Shown: positions 17,330-26,169, counted from the stretch's first letter. The stretch is 41,577 nt of DNA from Acidobacteriota bacterium (GCA_016208495.1 JACQXX010000051.1:1-41577), one strand, 5' to 3'. Made by a program: numbers and translations. The notes: generated by a model from the sequence alone, not told the origin.

Positions 17330-17948
17330 GGTGTGTCTCCAAATATTGTTTTATTTCTTTTTTGACGCTGGCGCGTGCCCGATGCACCAGCACGGCAACG
17401 ACGAGTTTGGACATTCCAAGCAAGTCGCCAATCTCTTCGTTGGTGTACCCTTCGAAAAAACGCAGCACAAACAGTTCGGCGGCAGTTCGCCCAAGTTGTG
17501 CAACTGCGGCCTGCACCACCCGGCGAAGTTCGGCATCAGCTTGTTGTGCTTCGGGATTGTGACGTTGATCGGCGGCCATATCCGCCACCTGATCTTCGAG
17601 TGTGAGTGAAGACATGCCGCTTCGGCTGCGGACGATATCGAGCGCCGCATTGATGGCGGCACGGTACAGGTAGGATTTGGGGTTTGGTGACAGGTCCAGT
17701 TTTTCTTCGCGGCTTGCCAGCCGCAGAAAAACCGTCTGCAGGACGTCTTCAGCATCAACCAAATTGCCGGTGATGCGGTACGCCGCCTGCACAACCATTT
17801 CGGAATGCTCGCGAAACAGTGTTTCGAGCGTCCCGGAAGGTCCAGACGAGTGTGGCTGTGGCAATAGCGCAATGTTTGGCACGGGTCCCTCCAGTTTTGG
17901 TTCTTGCCTGTAAAACGGGCCACGCGCCAATTTATTAACAACTGTCAA
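17289..17948 (-). CDS. ECF-family RNA polymerase sigma factor
   Basis: A 219-residue protein with sigma region 2 (LETLFREHSEMVVQAAYRIT, then DAEDVLQTVFLRL) and region 4 (ELFVLRFFEGYTNEEIGDLL, then SKLVVAVLVHRARASVKKEI). There are no regions 1.1 or 3, as expected for group 4. The segment before region 2 is about 35 residues longer than usual, so a downstream start is possible. It is translationally coupled to the anti-sigma gene. Its own promoter is probably autoregulated, but I could not identify an AAC-type -35. Confidence 0.9.
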   Translation of the reverse strand: MTVVNKLARGPFYRQEPKLEGPVPNIALLPQPHSSGPSGTLETLFREHSEMVVQAAYRITGNLVDAEDVLQTVFLRLASREEKLDLSPNPKSYLYRAAINAALDIVRSRSGMSSLTLEDQVADMAADQRHNPEAQQADAELRRVVQAAVAQLGRTAAELFVLRFFEGYTNEEIGDLLGMSKLVVAVLVHRARASVKKEIKQYLETHHDTEKRHRGIIVR

Positions 17949-18026
17949 AAAAGATTTTTGGGAATTGGGATTTGGTGACTGGGAAAGATCACTTGAAAAG
18001 TACCAGTTTCACTGATTCAAGGAAGC

Positions 18027-18059
18027 GGCTAGCCACCTGATTGGAGCAGGTGGCTAGCC
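18027..18059. terminator. Hairpin after the SDR gene
   Basis: A perfect 13-bp stem (GGCTAGCCACCTG / CAGGTGGCTAGCC) with a 7-base loop, 86 bases past the SDR stop codon. No T-run follows on either strand, so it is a weak intrinsic terminator or an mRNA-stabilising structure. ACTGGTGGCTAC is repeated nearby at about 18071 and 18094, suggesting a small repeat element. Confidence 0.4.
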
Positions 18060-18144
18060 AGTACCTTGTAACTGGTGGCTACACATCAGTTTGACTGGTG
18101 GCTACATAATTTGGCGACAGATTCCAGACTTTGGTCCTTCCACC

Positions 18145-18921
18145 TTAAAGCGACTGGATTGTCAATCCGCCATCAGCCACAATGGTTTGTCCGGTGATGT
18201 AGCTCGCCGCTGGCAAGGCCAAAAAGGCAGCCAGCGAACTGATTTCTTCCGGTACTCCTGGACGCTTGAGCGGCACCCGGCTTTGGAAGTGCGCCATAAA
18301 TTGAGGATTGGCCAGGACTGGATGGGTCAACGGCGTTTGAATAAACCCCGGCGCAATTGCATTGACCCGGATGCCATCCGCCGCCCATTCAAATGCTAAC
18401 CCACGTGCCATCTGGGACATGGCAGCTTTGGTCGCGCCATAGGGGATTCCGGTCGGCAAGGCAGTCATTCCGGCAATCGAGCCAATCAAGATCACGCTCG
18501 CCTGATCGCTGTGTTTGAGGCGGGGATGGGCTTCGCGGGTCAATTCAAACGCAGAAAAGAGATTGGTGTTAAACAGACTCAGAACTTCTTCAGTGGTGTA
18601 ATCAAGCACTTTTTTGCGGATGTTCGTTCCAACATTGCTCACCAGGACATCCAGTCCGTTCAATTTTTCGTCAACTGCCGCCCAAATAGCTGCTCGCCCC
18701 TCAGGTGTTCCGACATCAGCGGCCACGGTGTGAATCGGAAGATTTTTTTCACGAAATCCACACACGCTCTTTTCCAAAACCGCTTCGTCCCGAGCCACGG
18801 AAAGAACCGTCGCCCCAAACCCCAGGAATTCTTCGACAATGGCAAACCCGATGCCTTTCGAACCGCCAGTGACCAGTGCTTTGCGCCCGGTCAGGTTCCA
18901 CCGGGATGAAAGATTCGACAT
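18145..18921 (-). CDS. Short-chain dehydrogenase/reductase (SDR)
   Basis: A 258-residue classical SDR, probably an NAD(P)-dependent alcohol/ketone oxidoreductase. The nucleotide-binding motif is TGGSKGIG (18-25), the catalytic triad S148, Y161, K165 (YGATK). The NNAG motif is replaced by SNVG (95-98), as in tropinone-reductase-like members. The C-terminal [12 protein letters not shown] is typical. The basic residue after the Rossmann turn (ARDEAVL) is compatible with NADP. The substrate is not evident from context; the gene stands alone with its start facing a divergent exported protein. Confidence 0.9.
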   Translation of the reverse strand: MSNLSSRWNLTGRKALVTGGSKGIGFAIVEEFLGFGATVLSVARDEAVLEKSVCGFREKNLPIHTVAADVGTPEGRAAIWAAVDEKLNGLDVLVSNVGTNIRKKVLDYTTEEVLSLFNTNLFSAFELTREAHPRLKHSDQASVILIGSIAGMTALPTGIPYGATKAAMSQMARGLAFEWAADGIRVNAIAPGFIQTPLTHPVLANPQFMAHFQSRVPLKRPGVPEEISSLAAFLALPAASYITGQTIVADGGLTIQSL

Positions 18922-19248
18922 ATGGCAACTTCCTTATTCGATAAAAGATTGATCAATCGCCCCATTGTTGTTTGGCGCGATGATTCGAGCAATACAAACG
19001 GACGAAATCCTGTTTTCTTCGACCCAAGCTTGAGTTCTTATAGACACGTCTTGTCGCCAGACCGTATGATCAGCCACCGAATTCACAAAAAAGGATTCTG
19101 TTGAACGAGTTGAACATTTATGGTTCGGGTTCGTTTTCGGAGTCGCTTCACAACCACGTTTCACAAAATACTCTTCCAACCGTCGCCAAAAACTACTCGA
19201 TCTTCAATTCAAAGATCATTCCGGTTCGATATTCGAAGGAGAATTCAC
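18922..19248. other. Divergent intergenic region
   Basis: About 330 bases between the divergently read SDR gene and the exported lipocalin-like gene. It must hold both promoters, but I see no clear -35/-10 pair. An upstream in-frame extension of the + gene (from 19120) is Arg-rich and lacks a ribosome-binding site, so I regard it as non-coding. Confidence 0.4.
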
Positions 19249-19767
19249 ATGTTTCGTTTGAAAACTGCAGCAACTGCATTAGGTCTGGTACTGGTCATTT
19301 GTTTGAGCGCCGCCGCCGCTCAAAAAACTGACCTGAGTGGAAAATGGGTCATGGACAAATCTAAAAGTGAAGGTCTGCCCCCTGATATGGAACAGACCAT
19401 GAACATTACTCAAAAAGGCGACGAATTAACCATCGCAACCACTATTAAAACTGACCAGGGTGAGCGAACATTGACTGATACCTACAAACTCGATGGCAAG
19501 TCAGTGGAGTTCAACGCCTCTCGTCCAACCCCAGATGGACAAACCATTGAAGGCAAAGGCACCAAAACAGGAAAATGGAGTACTGAAGGAAAAGAACTGG
19601 AAATTGTTCAGGAAGAACATCTCACAGTTCCTACTGGAGAAGAAGTAACCATCAAAATCACCCGCAAATGGCACATTGCGGCTGATGGCAAATCAGTCAC
19701 CATTGATCTGACGGCTGAAACGCCCAATGGCCCACAATCCACCAAGCGTTTGTTTGTCAAGCAATAG
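19249..19767 (+). CDS. Exported lipocalin-like small protein
   Basis: The ATG at 19249 is preceded by AAGGAG (19236-19241) seven bases away and opens into a clear signal peptide (MFRLKTAATALGLVLVICL, then SAAAA). The mature part of about 148 residues starts DLSGKWVMDKSKSEG and is a run of beta strands, resembling exported lipocalin-like or beta-barrel ligand proteins common in Acidobacteriota-type genomes. No Cys lipobox follows the signal peptide. Role unknown; probably periplasmic. TAGCGAG repeats begin six bases after the stop codon. Confidence 0.7.
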   Translation: MFRLKTAATALGLVLVICLSAAAAQKTDLSGKWVMDKSKSEGLPPDMEQTMNITQKGDELTIATTIKTDQGERTLTDTYKLDGKSVEFNASRPTPDGQTIEGKGTKTGKWSTEGKELEIVQEEHLTVPTGEEVTIKITRKWHIAADGKSVTIDLTAETPNGPQSTKRLFVKQ

Positions 19768-19773
19768 AAAGCG

Positions 19774-19984
19774 CGAGTAGCGAGTAGCGAGTGGCGAGTA
19801 GTCAGACAAAAAGTAAAATCAGAATTCTGGGATTCCAGGTTTGGTAAATTGAGTCTGAATCAACTGCCTTATTCAAAAAGAACCTTGGCTTGACTACTCG
19901 CCACTCGCTCTTTGGATTAACTACTCGCTACTCGCTTTGGTTCGCTACTCGCTTTGGTTCGCTACTCGCTTTGGTTCGCTACTC
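19774..19984. repeat. Inverted TAGCGAG-array element
   Basis: The left array 19774-19805 and right array 19891-19984 are in opposite orientation; 19787-19804 and 19891-19908 match perfectly over 18 bases. An unrelated-looking core of about 85 bases lies between them. The right array runs into the 3' end of the gene at 19962 and provides its last codons and stop. Confidence 0.85.
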
Positions 19985-20333
19985 CTGCCCGAAACTCCCG
20001 AATCACCTCGATTTCTCCTACCAGATTCTCATTGAGCGCCTCAAGGTCCTCGGCTGGAATCCACCATTCAGTGTGATGGGCGGCGCCGACCTGTTGCGGC
20101 GGGTAGCGCTTCATAAAGCTGGCCTTGACCTCAAATCGGGTTACAAAGCCCACACCGCTTTCTTTCACATTCCACTTTTGGGCAATTTCGCAGGCATAGG
20201 CTTCGTTGGTCACCGGATAAAAGATCGGTTGTTCCGGTAGTCGCGGAGGCCACCGCTTAAATCCACTTTGGCGAACCAGTTCAAGTTCTTGTGGCCCGGT
20301 CGGGCGATAGAGTGTCATCGTTGGTTCAGTCAT
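19962..20333 (-). CDS. Conserved protein annotated elsewhere as ADP-ribosylation/crystallin J1-like
   Basis: A 123-residue protein with MTLYRPTGPQELELVRQSG, FPVxNEAYA-like and WWIPAEDLEALNENLVG segments that match a widespread family often labelled ADP-ribosylation/crystallin J1. I know of no firm function. It overlaps the upstream coiled-coil gene by 8 bases (ATGACTGA), so it is the last gene of that cluster. The C-terminal ANQSE and the TAG come from the TAGCGAG repeat, so the natural C-terminus (after EVIREFRAG) has been altered by the repeat. Confidence 0.65.
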   Translation of the reverse strand: MTEPTMTLYRPTGPQELELVRQSGFKRWPPRLPEQPIFYPVTNEAYACEIAQKWNVKESGVGFVTRFEVKASFMKRYPPQQVGAAHHTEWWIPAEDLEALNENLVGEIEVIREFRAGVANQSE

Positions 20334-21150
20334 CGCTTTCAGGTTGGTGGTGAATCAAAACCGGGTTGGGTTTTCCTTCCAGAAACGGGCTGATGAGATT
20401 GGCCAGCCGTTGTTCCTCGGCTTCGCGTCGAAGCGCAAAATCTTTTGATTGGCGTTTCAACTCGCTGATTTCCAGATGCAGATTGTCAATTTCGGCCTGG
20501 TAGCGTTTCAAGTAGGCTTCGATTTCAGCCGTAATCTGTTGGATTTTTTCAGAATTCCGACGCTCAACATCACGTGCCCGGTCAAGCAGCATGGCTTGAT
20601 ATGATTCAAGGACCCGGTCCCGCCTGACAGCATCGGCAATTGGAACATCAACCGTTACCCCTTTGGCTGAAAGAGCCAGGTTGATGGCAATAATTTTGAC
20701 GCTCATCGGTTGAGCCGCAATGGTTGGGTTTGTCAGCAGCTTTTCCAATTCATCAACACTCAACTGGCTTTCCGTGATTCCAGCTTCACGATAAATCTCT
20801 TCAAAGGATTTCTGTGACAGGTCATCAGCGGTTTGTTCCGGAGGTGTGAATTTTGGAAATGATTCATCGGCCACCAAATCTCCGACCCGTGATGGAGCAG
20901 ATTGCCCGGCGTTGCTTGTTACTGGTTGGGTTTGCGCATTTTGCGCCGCAGTCGGTTTGACTGGTGGATCTTCTTCTTCCGGAACGATTTTGACGAAAAA
21001 CCCCAGCAGTGATTTCAGGGCACCAGGTTCTTTGGCGGGTTTGGGATGAACTGGTTCTTCAGGTTTTCCGATTCCCTGTGCCATGGCTTCCATTTCGCGC
21101 AAAATATCGTCAGTGTTTCGGGGTTTGGGCGGTTGTTTTGAATCTGGCAT
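20326..21150 (-). CDS. Soluble coiled-coil protein of the OmpA/ABC cluster
   Basis: I chose the ATG at 21150 (MPDSKQPPKPRNTDDILREM) over an upstream TTG at 21201, which would add 17 residues of no clear character; neither has a strong ribosome-binding site. The 274-residue protein has an N-terminal helix (DILREMEAMAQGIG), a Pro/Gln-rich linker (about 30-105), a conserved-looking region (SFEEIYREAGITESQLSVDE) and a long C-terminal coiled coil (about 185-250). There is no signal peptide or membrane helix. It probably acts with the membrane coiled-coil protein upstream. Function unknown. Confidence 0.65.
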   Translation of the reverse strand: MPDSKQPPKPRNTDDILREMEAMAQGIGKPEEPVHPKPAKEPGALKSLLGFFVKIVPEEEDPPVKPTAAQNAQTQPVTSNAGQSAPSRVGDLVADESFPKFTPPEQTADDLSQKSFEEIYREAGITESQLSVDELEKLLTNPTIAAQPMSVKIIAINLALSAKGVTVDVPIADAVRRDRVLESYQAMLLDRARDVERRNSEKIQQITAEIEAYLKRYQAEIDNLHLEISELKRQSKDFALRREAEEQRLANLISPFLEGKPNPVLIHHQPESDD

Positions 21151-21228
21151 ATTCTTTGTTTCAATCCTGGGAATTAAAGGTTTGAGATACAGACTGAACA
21201 AATCGGGTCTGGAGTGAAAAAAAATCGG

Positions 21229-22143
21229 TCATTTCACCCGGCGGATTTGATCCCGGGCAGTGCGCGATTTGGCTGACGGCATGTCAACCGTCTGTGGCAG
21301 TGAGGAATTGGCCGACGAACCATCTGAGGAATCTTCAAAATCCGATAGCCGTGAAAAATTTGATTCGGCGCTAAGCACTTCTTCATACGCTGACCGAAAT
21401 TCGTCGCTCATACTTAAATTGGTGAGCAACGTATCAACCAGGCCAGAAATGCCCGTCACATCGGTAAACGAGTACACTTCGTCCTGAATCAGGCTAAGTG
21501 AATTTTTGATGACCTGTAACCGGGCTTCCAGCAGCCGGACCAGTTCTTCGAGTTTCTTGATTCGCCCCAGTCGCTGTTTCAAGATGTTAAGGTTCTGGTT
21601 CAACGCATGACGAACCTGCGCAGATTCCTCACGTTCGACAGCTTGCTCAGCGCGTGCAATTTCACTGGTCAGTGACGTCTGCAAATTTCGGTAATTGCGG
21701 GTTGAGAGCAAATGGTGAGCTCGCAACATTCGGGCGTAGTCGTACCGAAACGACGAAAGTTTTTCGATGAGATTGGCCAATATCACCTGGGCGTTTGACC
21801 GTCCCAATTCATTGGATTTTCGTTCGATTTCCTCACAGAGCGTTCGAACTGAATGAAAATCCATCTGGTAGTTTTGGGGCAGCATTTTGACAATTGTGAC
21901 TTCGGCTTCTTCGATTTCAAGAAGTTTGTCCTTGTTTTTGCGTGCCCGGATGATGCGCTGAACTCTGGAATTTTGGGCAATAAACAAACATCCAATTTCC
22001 CCAGCCAGGAGTAGCGCACCAAAGCCCAAAAAATTTACCACCAGCATCAGGAAACACATAATGCCGATAAAGGCATAATTGATCTGACTTTGCAGAACTT
22101 CAGCAACATAATTGATTTCTTCATCAGGCATAACGACACTCAC
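21229..22143 (-). CDS. Membrane-anchored coiled-coil protein of the OmpA/ABC cluster
   Basis: A 304-residue protein. The GTG at 22143 has AGGA six bases upstream; an ATG four codons later is the alternative. Two adjacent hydrophobic segments (about residues 20-58) form a hairpin in the inner membrane, followed by a long cytosolic helical region (about 75-255) with coiled-coil heptads and a Ser-rich tail. It lacks any enzyme motif. Position in the cluster suggests it links the ABC ATPase/permease to the soluble coiled-coil protein. It loosely recalls proteins near TelA/XpaC-type loci, but I cannot confirm that. Confidence 0.6.
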   Translation of the reverse strand: MSVVMPDEEINYVAEVLQSQINYAFIGIMCFLMLVVNFLGFGALLLAGEIGCLFIAQNSRVQRIIRARKNKDKLLEIEEAEVTIVKMLPQNYQMDFHSVRTLCEEIERKSNELGRSNAQVILANLIEKLSSFRYDYARMLRAHHLLSTRNYRNLQTSLTSEIARAEQAVEREESAQVRHALNQNLNILKQRLGRIKKLEELVRLLEARLQVIKNSLSLIQDEVYSFTDVTGISGLVDTLLTNLSMSDEFRSAYEEVLSAESNFSRLSDFEDSSDGSSANSSLPQTVDMPSAKSRTARDQIRRVK

Positions 22144-22225
22144 CGCACTTCCTCAAGAGGGTTGGTTGGAAACTCTGAATGTGTGACCGCACTCAGACAT
22201 TCACGCCTTGGCTCCAGCTATCTTC

Positions 22226-23104
22226 TTACAGTTTTGGAAATTCGACCATTTTTATTTCACGACGGATTTCAGAAAATCTGGGGATGTCCTCGATCTCAGG
22301 ATGGTATGCCAAATGTTCGGCAATCAGGTCATAGGATTTGATGACCCTGGCACCAGGGATTGGATCCCCCTCAGTATCACGTTCCCGGCCAATCAAATAA
22401 ACATGATCTGAAATAATCAGGGCTGAGGTGACATCGTGGGTGATAATAATAAAGGTATTGAGTTCATGTTTGTTGGCCACCTGGTTAATCAACCGCAGAA
22501 CACTGGCAATGCTGATCGGATCAAGTCCTGAAAAAGGTTCATCCAGGATGATAAAATACCGGTCAATCATCAATTGCTGTAAAATGGCCACCCGTTGACG
22601 TTGCCCGCCCGAAAGGTAGACTGGCCAGACCAGTCCCTGCTTGACCAGTCCAAAGTCATCCAAAAAGTGAAGTGCTTTTTCCTGGGCTTCTTTACGAGTC
22701 ATTTTCCCCACTCGCACAGCCGGCTCAACCAGATTGGCCAGCACTGGAATGTCTTCAAATAACGGATATTTTTGAAACACCACCCCAACATCGCCCACCT
22801 GAACCGAACGCAGGGTTGAACCATCCCCATTGGTAATCAGCACTTTTCCACTCGTCGGCTGGTCGAGCCCGGCGATCAAGCGCAAGGAAGTGGTTTTTCC
22901 AACCCCGGATGGTCCAAGGAGGCTGACAATTTGGGGTTTGTATCGAATATTTTCAATCGTCAGCGACAAATCCCGGAGCGCCACAAATTTGTTGCCATCA
23001 TCCATGGGAAATTCTTTGCAGACTTTATCCAGGATCAAAACCGGACCCAGGGTCTCGGCACCACTGGTCAATGGCCCGTCAATACAAGGCGATAGATTTT
23101 TCAT
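22226..23104 (-). CDS. ABC transporter ATP-binding protein, nitrate/taurine-type importer
   Basis: A 292-residue ATPase with Walker A GPSGVGKT (64-71), Q-loop Q111, signature LSGGQ (164-168), Walker B FIILDE (184-189) and H223. The motifs and length suit SsuB/TauB/NrtD-type ATPases of importers. The extended N-terminus (1-22) and a C-terminal 45 residues beyond the core are slightly unusual. With the permease and the OmpA-fused binding protein it should form an importer-like complex. A heptamer element of 174 bases separates it from the permease gene. Confidence 0.85.
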   Translation of the reverse strand: MKNLSPCIDGPLTSGAETLGPVLILDKVCKEFPMDDGNKFVALRDLSLTIENIRYKPQIVSLLGPSGVGKTTSLRLIAGLDQPTSGKVLITNGDGSTLRSVQVGDVGVVFQKYPLFEDIPVLANLVEPAVRVGKMTRKEAQEKALHFLDDFGLVKQGLVWPVYLSGGQRQRVAILQQLMIDRYFIILDEPFSGLDPISIASVLRLINQVANKHELNTFIIITHDVTSALIISDHVYLIGRERDTEGDPIPGARVIKSYDLIAEHLAYHPEIEDIPRFSEIRREIKMVEFPKL

Positions 23105-23126
23105 ATGTGGAGACTCATTCCGCTTA

Positions 23127-23271
23127 GGGTTCAGGGTTCAGGGTTCAGGGTTTTCGAAAGGACTATGACTCAAGGTACCCACGTCCCATATCATTTATGT
23201 CCTTTTCGTCCTTTTTGTCCTTTTTCTCGAAAACCCGGAACCCGGAACCCGGAACCCGGAACCCGGAACCC
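23127..23271. repeat. GGGTTCA/GGGTTCC heptamer inverted element
   Basis: The left arm has three GGGTTCA units then GGGTTTTCGAAAGGAC (23127-23163). The right arm (23217-23271) is the inverted counterpart with five GGGTTCC units and a GTCC-TTTT spacer repeat. It lies between two genes of one operon and has no coding capacity. Confidence 0.85.
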
Positions 23272-23278
23272 AGCGGCC

Positions 23279-24079
23279 TTAGCCACGTTCGGCTATGGTG
23301 CTATAGGGGAAAAAGGTCCGTTTCAAAACGCCAAAAATCCAGTCTTCCACCACTGCAATCACGCCAATAATCAAAAGGCAGCCATACACACGGGCCAGGT
23401 TATTGGTGGCCGAATGGGCATAGATCTGGCTTCCAAGACCACCTTCGGTGCGGTTAAAAGTTTCAATTGAGGTAATCATGACCCATCCAATGGCCGCATT
23501 TTGAGCAATCGCGTCAATCATTCGGGGCAGTGTCGGACGAACCACAACGGTGTAAAAGACGTGCCAGTCGCTATATCCAAGAACTTTGGCCAGTTCATAT
23601 TTCATCCGGGGAATCTCAACAATGACAGCGGTCATGCTGGTCACCAGGAAAAAGGACATTCCCGTCGTCAGCATCGCCACCTTCATTGACCAACCAATGG
23701 CAAACAGGGTGAGAAACACCAGATTAAAGCCAATGATTGGAATATAGCGAAGCCATTGAACAAACCGGTTCAGCGGTTCAAAGAATGGAATCACGCTCAA
23801 ATAAGCGATAAACAATGAGATAACGGTTGAGTATATGAGCCCAACGACATTGAGTTTAAGGGTAACGGCAATATCTGAAAGCAAGCGATACTTCGCCCAC
23901 ATTTCATAAATGGCCTGGACAACTTCCTGGGGATAAGGAAGGGCTTTGTTTGGACTCAGCACCCATACCACAAACACTGCCACGGTCCACAGGACCACCA
24001 GGTTCGCACGTACAAAGAACCCAATTTCGCCATAGACTTGAAAAAGCTTTTTCACCGAATCTTTCATGGATTCAACCAT
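23279..24079 (-). CDS. ABC transporter permease, nitrate/taurine-type importer
   Basis: A 266-residue inner-membrane permease with five to six helices (VLWTVAVFVVWVL, VGLIYSTVISLFIAYLSVIP and others). The EAA-type cytosolic loop reads LAKVLGYSDWHVFYTVVVRP, the binding-protein-dependent transport signature that docks on the ATPase. It probably pairs with the ATPase at 22226. The start ATG at 24079 has no visible ribosome-binding site, because a TAGTCAG array lies right upstream; MKDSVKKLF at 24067 is an alternative start. Confidence 0.8.
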   Translation of the reverse strand: MVESMKDSVKKLFQVYGEIGFFVRANLVVLWTVAVFVVWVLSPNKALPYPQEVVQAIYEMWAKYRLLSDIAVTLKLNVVGLIYSTVISLFIAYLSVIPFFEPLNRFVQWLRYIPIIGFNLVFLTLFAIGWSMKVAMLTTGMSFFLVTSMTAVIVEIPRMKYELAKVLGYSDWHVFYTVVVRPTLPRMIDAIAQNAAIGWVMITSIETFNRTEGGLGSQIYAHSATNNLARVYGCLLIIGVIAVVEDWIFGVLKRTFFPYSTIAERG

Positions 24080-24084
24080 TTGTT

Positions 24085-24345
24085 GTCAGTAGCCAGTAGT
24101 CAGTAGTCAGTAGTCAGTAGTCAGTAGTCAGTAGTCAGTAGTTGATAAGTCAGTAGACAAAACCCGGGTCGTTGAATCCGTCGAATTCTTGAAAAGAATT
24201 GTTCCTAAATGATTCAAATAAAACAAAATACACTTGACACGAATTCCAAAATCCCAACACTCGACTACTGACTACTGACTACTGACTACTGACTACTGAC
24301 TACTGACTACTGACTACTGACTACTGACTACTGACTACTGACTAT
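24085..24345. repeat. Interspersed repeat element, family A, copy 1
   Basis: Opposed TAGTCAG arrays (24085-24142 and 24263-24345) flank a 120-base core. On - the core contains GTGTTGGGATTT, TGTCAAGTGTAT, AATTCTTTT and GGGTTTTGTCTACT in the same order as copy 2 at 30400-30560, so the two share ancestry. The right array supplies the last three codons and stop of the OmpA-fused gene; the left array displaces the leader of the permease gene. Confidence 0.85.
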
Positions 24346-26020
24346 TGATGTTGATGCCCGTGGTATCTGACTCCTTGAGCCATTGCCAGACTGACTGGGC
24401 CCGGTCACGTGACAGTCTCAAATTTGTATTGTCATCGCCGGTATTATCTGTGTGGCCTTCAATTGTAATTTGAGTGTCCGAAGCCCTGATCAGCAAGTTT
24501 CGAATCTCTTGCAGGACAGCCAGTTCCGAGGGTTTGATTTTGGCGGAGCCTGAATCGAAGGTGATTTGATAATTGGCTTTGACGACCGTTCCCGGATTTG
24601 TCGTTCCAGTCGGAAACTGTGCCTGATAGACCGGTGTCGAACTGCGTTCGTCGGTCATTTCCTTAATAAAACTGAGGTCCACGACCTGAGCAACTGGAGT
24701 GAACGCCTCAAGTCGTTGTGGCATCAGCTTTTGCAGCCGTTTGGCGTGATCGAGGTAGGTAATGCCGAAAATACTGCGCTCAATCGGCTGATTGCTTTCC
24801 AGGCCGAACAAATGGCGCACATCAGCGATATTGTTGACCCGTGACCCACCTAGCGAAACCCCGTTTTCGGTCGCACCGTGAAAATATTTGTACCAGAAAT
24901 TCGGTCCGCGCCCGTCCAGATTGAAAATAACTGAATTCAATGTGGCGACACGGGTTTTCAGGTACTCGTCATCGGCTTTGATCCGCTCGTTGGATCGGGC
25001 AATACACCGCAGAAGTGTTTGGACATAATCACGATGTTGATTGATCCAGTCAGCATTGCCAAACAGGATATGGGGCATCATGTAGCTATATTCTTTGGTT
25101 GAAACAATCTTTTGCAGCTTTTCGGTGGCGTTTTTGTAGGTCACCGTTGATCGCCCCTCAACCGCCATCACATCGCCTGGAGTCCAGGTGGCAACGGCAT
25201 CAATCTGGTGCTCTTCCTGTTGCCCGGTTTGCCGGTTCTTAAGGCTGACTTTGGTGTTTTTGACAAATTTCTGAGCCGCTTCGATATGATCGGTGGCATT
25301 GACAAAGTTAACCGCCGCTGGGTCATACACGGTTTCGTCGGGATTGATTGGAATCTGGTTGTCAGCCGCCCAATCAACCGTCACATTCCAGTCACAATAT
25401 GGCACCGCAGTGACCACCAGTGCACCCCGCGCTTTTTGGGGATCCTCTTTCCACGAAGCCGGCCCCATCAAACAATCTTCGCCAAACGAATAGCCGCTGC
25501 TCCAAACGACTTTGGCTTTGTTGCCACGCAGCAATTTGTTTGCACCGGCAATGTCAACCGCCGCCTGATCGCCCGTCGTCGTGACAAATTGCATTTGCCC
25601 GGCAGCCAGAGCTTTGATTTGTTCAGAAGTATCATTTTGAACAATCAACCGGGTATTGGTGATGCCAGCCTGACAGAGGCAGCTTCCCGAATAATCACCT
25701 GATTTTCCAGGTCCGCCCACTGCATCAATAATGCCGCTGGTGGTTTGCCATGTCCAAATCCCAATTGTAACTTCCGGATTGTCGCTGGTTCGCTCCGGTG
25801 GTTTTACCTGAGATGCAGGAAAATCTTTGACCTCAGTCGGAAGTTTCTCTCGCGGGTCAAGCACAACCGACCCAACTGGTAAATCCCCAGTTGGGTTCAC
25901 GGTTCCCTTAAATCTGTCTAACATTCCCAACCGATCCAACCCAAAATAGGTTAAACCCAGTAATAGACCAACAATCAAAATAACCGCTCCAGGACCAAGC
26001 TGAACGCGACCGATTCTCAT
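24335..26020 (-). CDS. Substrate-binding protein fused to a truncated OmpA-like domain
   Basis: I chose the ATG at 26020 (MRIGRVQLGPGAV, with AAGGGA nine bases upstream) over a longer frame from 26182. The 561-residue protein has one N-terminal membrane helix (GAVILIVGLLLGLTYFGL), a nitrate/taurine (NMT1-like) binding domain (about 75-400) and a C-terminal OmpA-like peptidoglycan-binding domain (from about 470, with TIEGHTDNTG and LRLSRDRAQSVWQWL). The OmpA domain stops soon after the second helix; the usual last strand and arginine-rich end are missing. The final NSQ and TAG stop lie inside the TAGTCAG array. A binding protein tied to peptidoglycan and the inner membrane is unusual for an importer. 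Confidence 0.8.
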   Translation of the reverse strand: MRIGRVQLGPGAVILIVGLLLGLTYFGLDRLGMLDRFKGTVNPTGDLPVGSVVLDPREKLPTEVKDFPASQVKPPERTSDNPEVTIGIWTWQTTSGIIDAVGGPGKSGDYSGSCLCQAGITNTRLIVQNDTSEQIKALAAGQMQFVTTTGDQAAVDIAGANKLLRGNKAKVVWSSGYSFGEDCLMGPASWKEDPQKARGALVVTAVPYCDWNVTVDWAADNQIPINPDETVYDPAAVNFVNATDHIEAAQKFVKNTKVSLKNRQTGQQEEHQIDAVATWTPGDVMAVEGRSTVTYKNATEKLQKIVSTKEYSYMMPHILFGNADWINQHRDYVQTLLRCIARSNERIKADDEYLKTRVATLNSVIFNLDGRGPNFWYKYFHGATENGVSLGGSRVNNIADVRHLFGLESNQPIERSIFGITYLDHAKRLQKLMPQRLEAFTPVAQVVDLSFIKEMTDERSSTPVYQAQFPTGTTNPGTVVKANYQITFDSGSAKIKPSELAVLQEIRNLLIRASDTQITIEGHTDNTGDDNTNLRLSRDRAQSVWQWLKESDTTGININSQ

Positions 26021-26169
26021 GTCGTTAAGTCCCTTTATTCGAAAAATTAAGGGCAAGGAGGACGCTCCAGAATCTATACCTGTCAGGGGAAAATTGCAAC
26101 AAAAACCGTAGTTTGGGGTTATTGTACAGAAATATGTGATTTGGGCTGGATCTGGTACCAGGCACAAAA

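Noticed and set aside
19120-19248. N-terminal extension of the lipocalin-like protein
   Set aside because: It is Arg-rich and precedes a clear AAGGAG-ATG-signal peptide start at 19249.
24085-24345. CRISPR array from the regular TAGTCAG units
   Set aside because: Units are 7 bases and directly abutting, with no spacers, and no cas genes are present.
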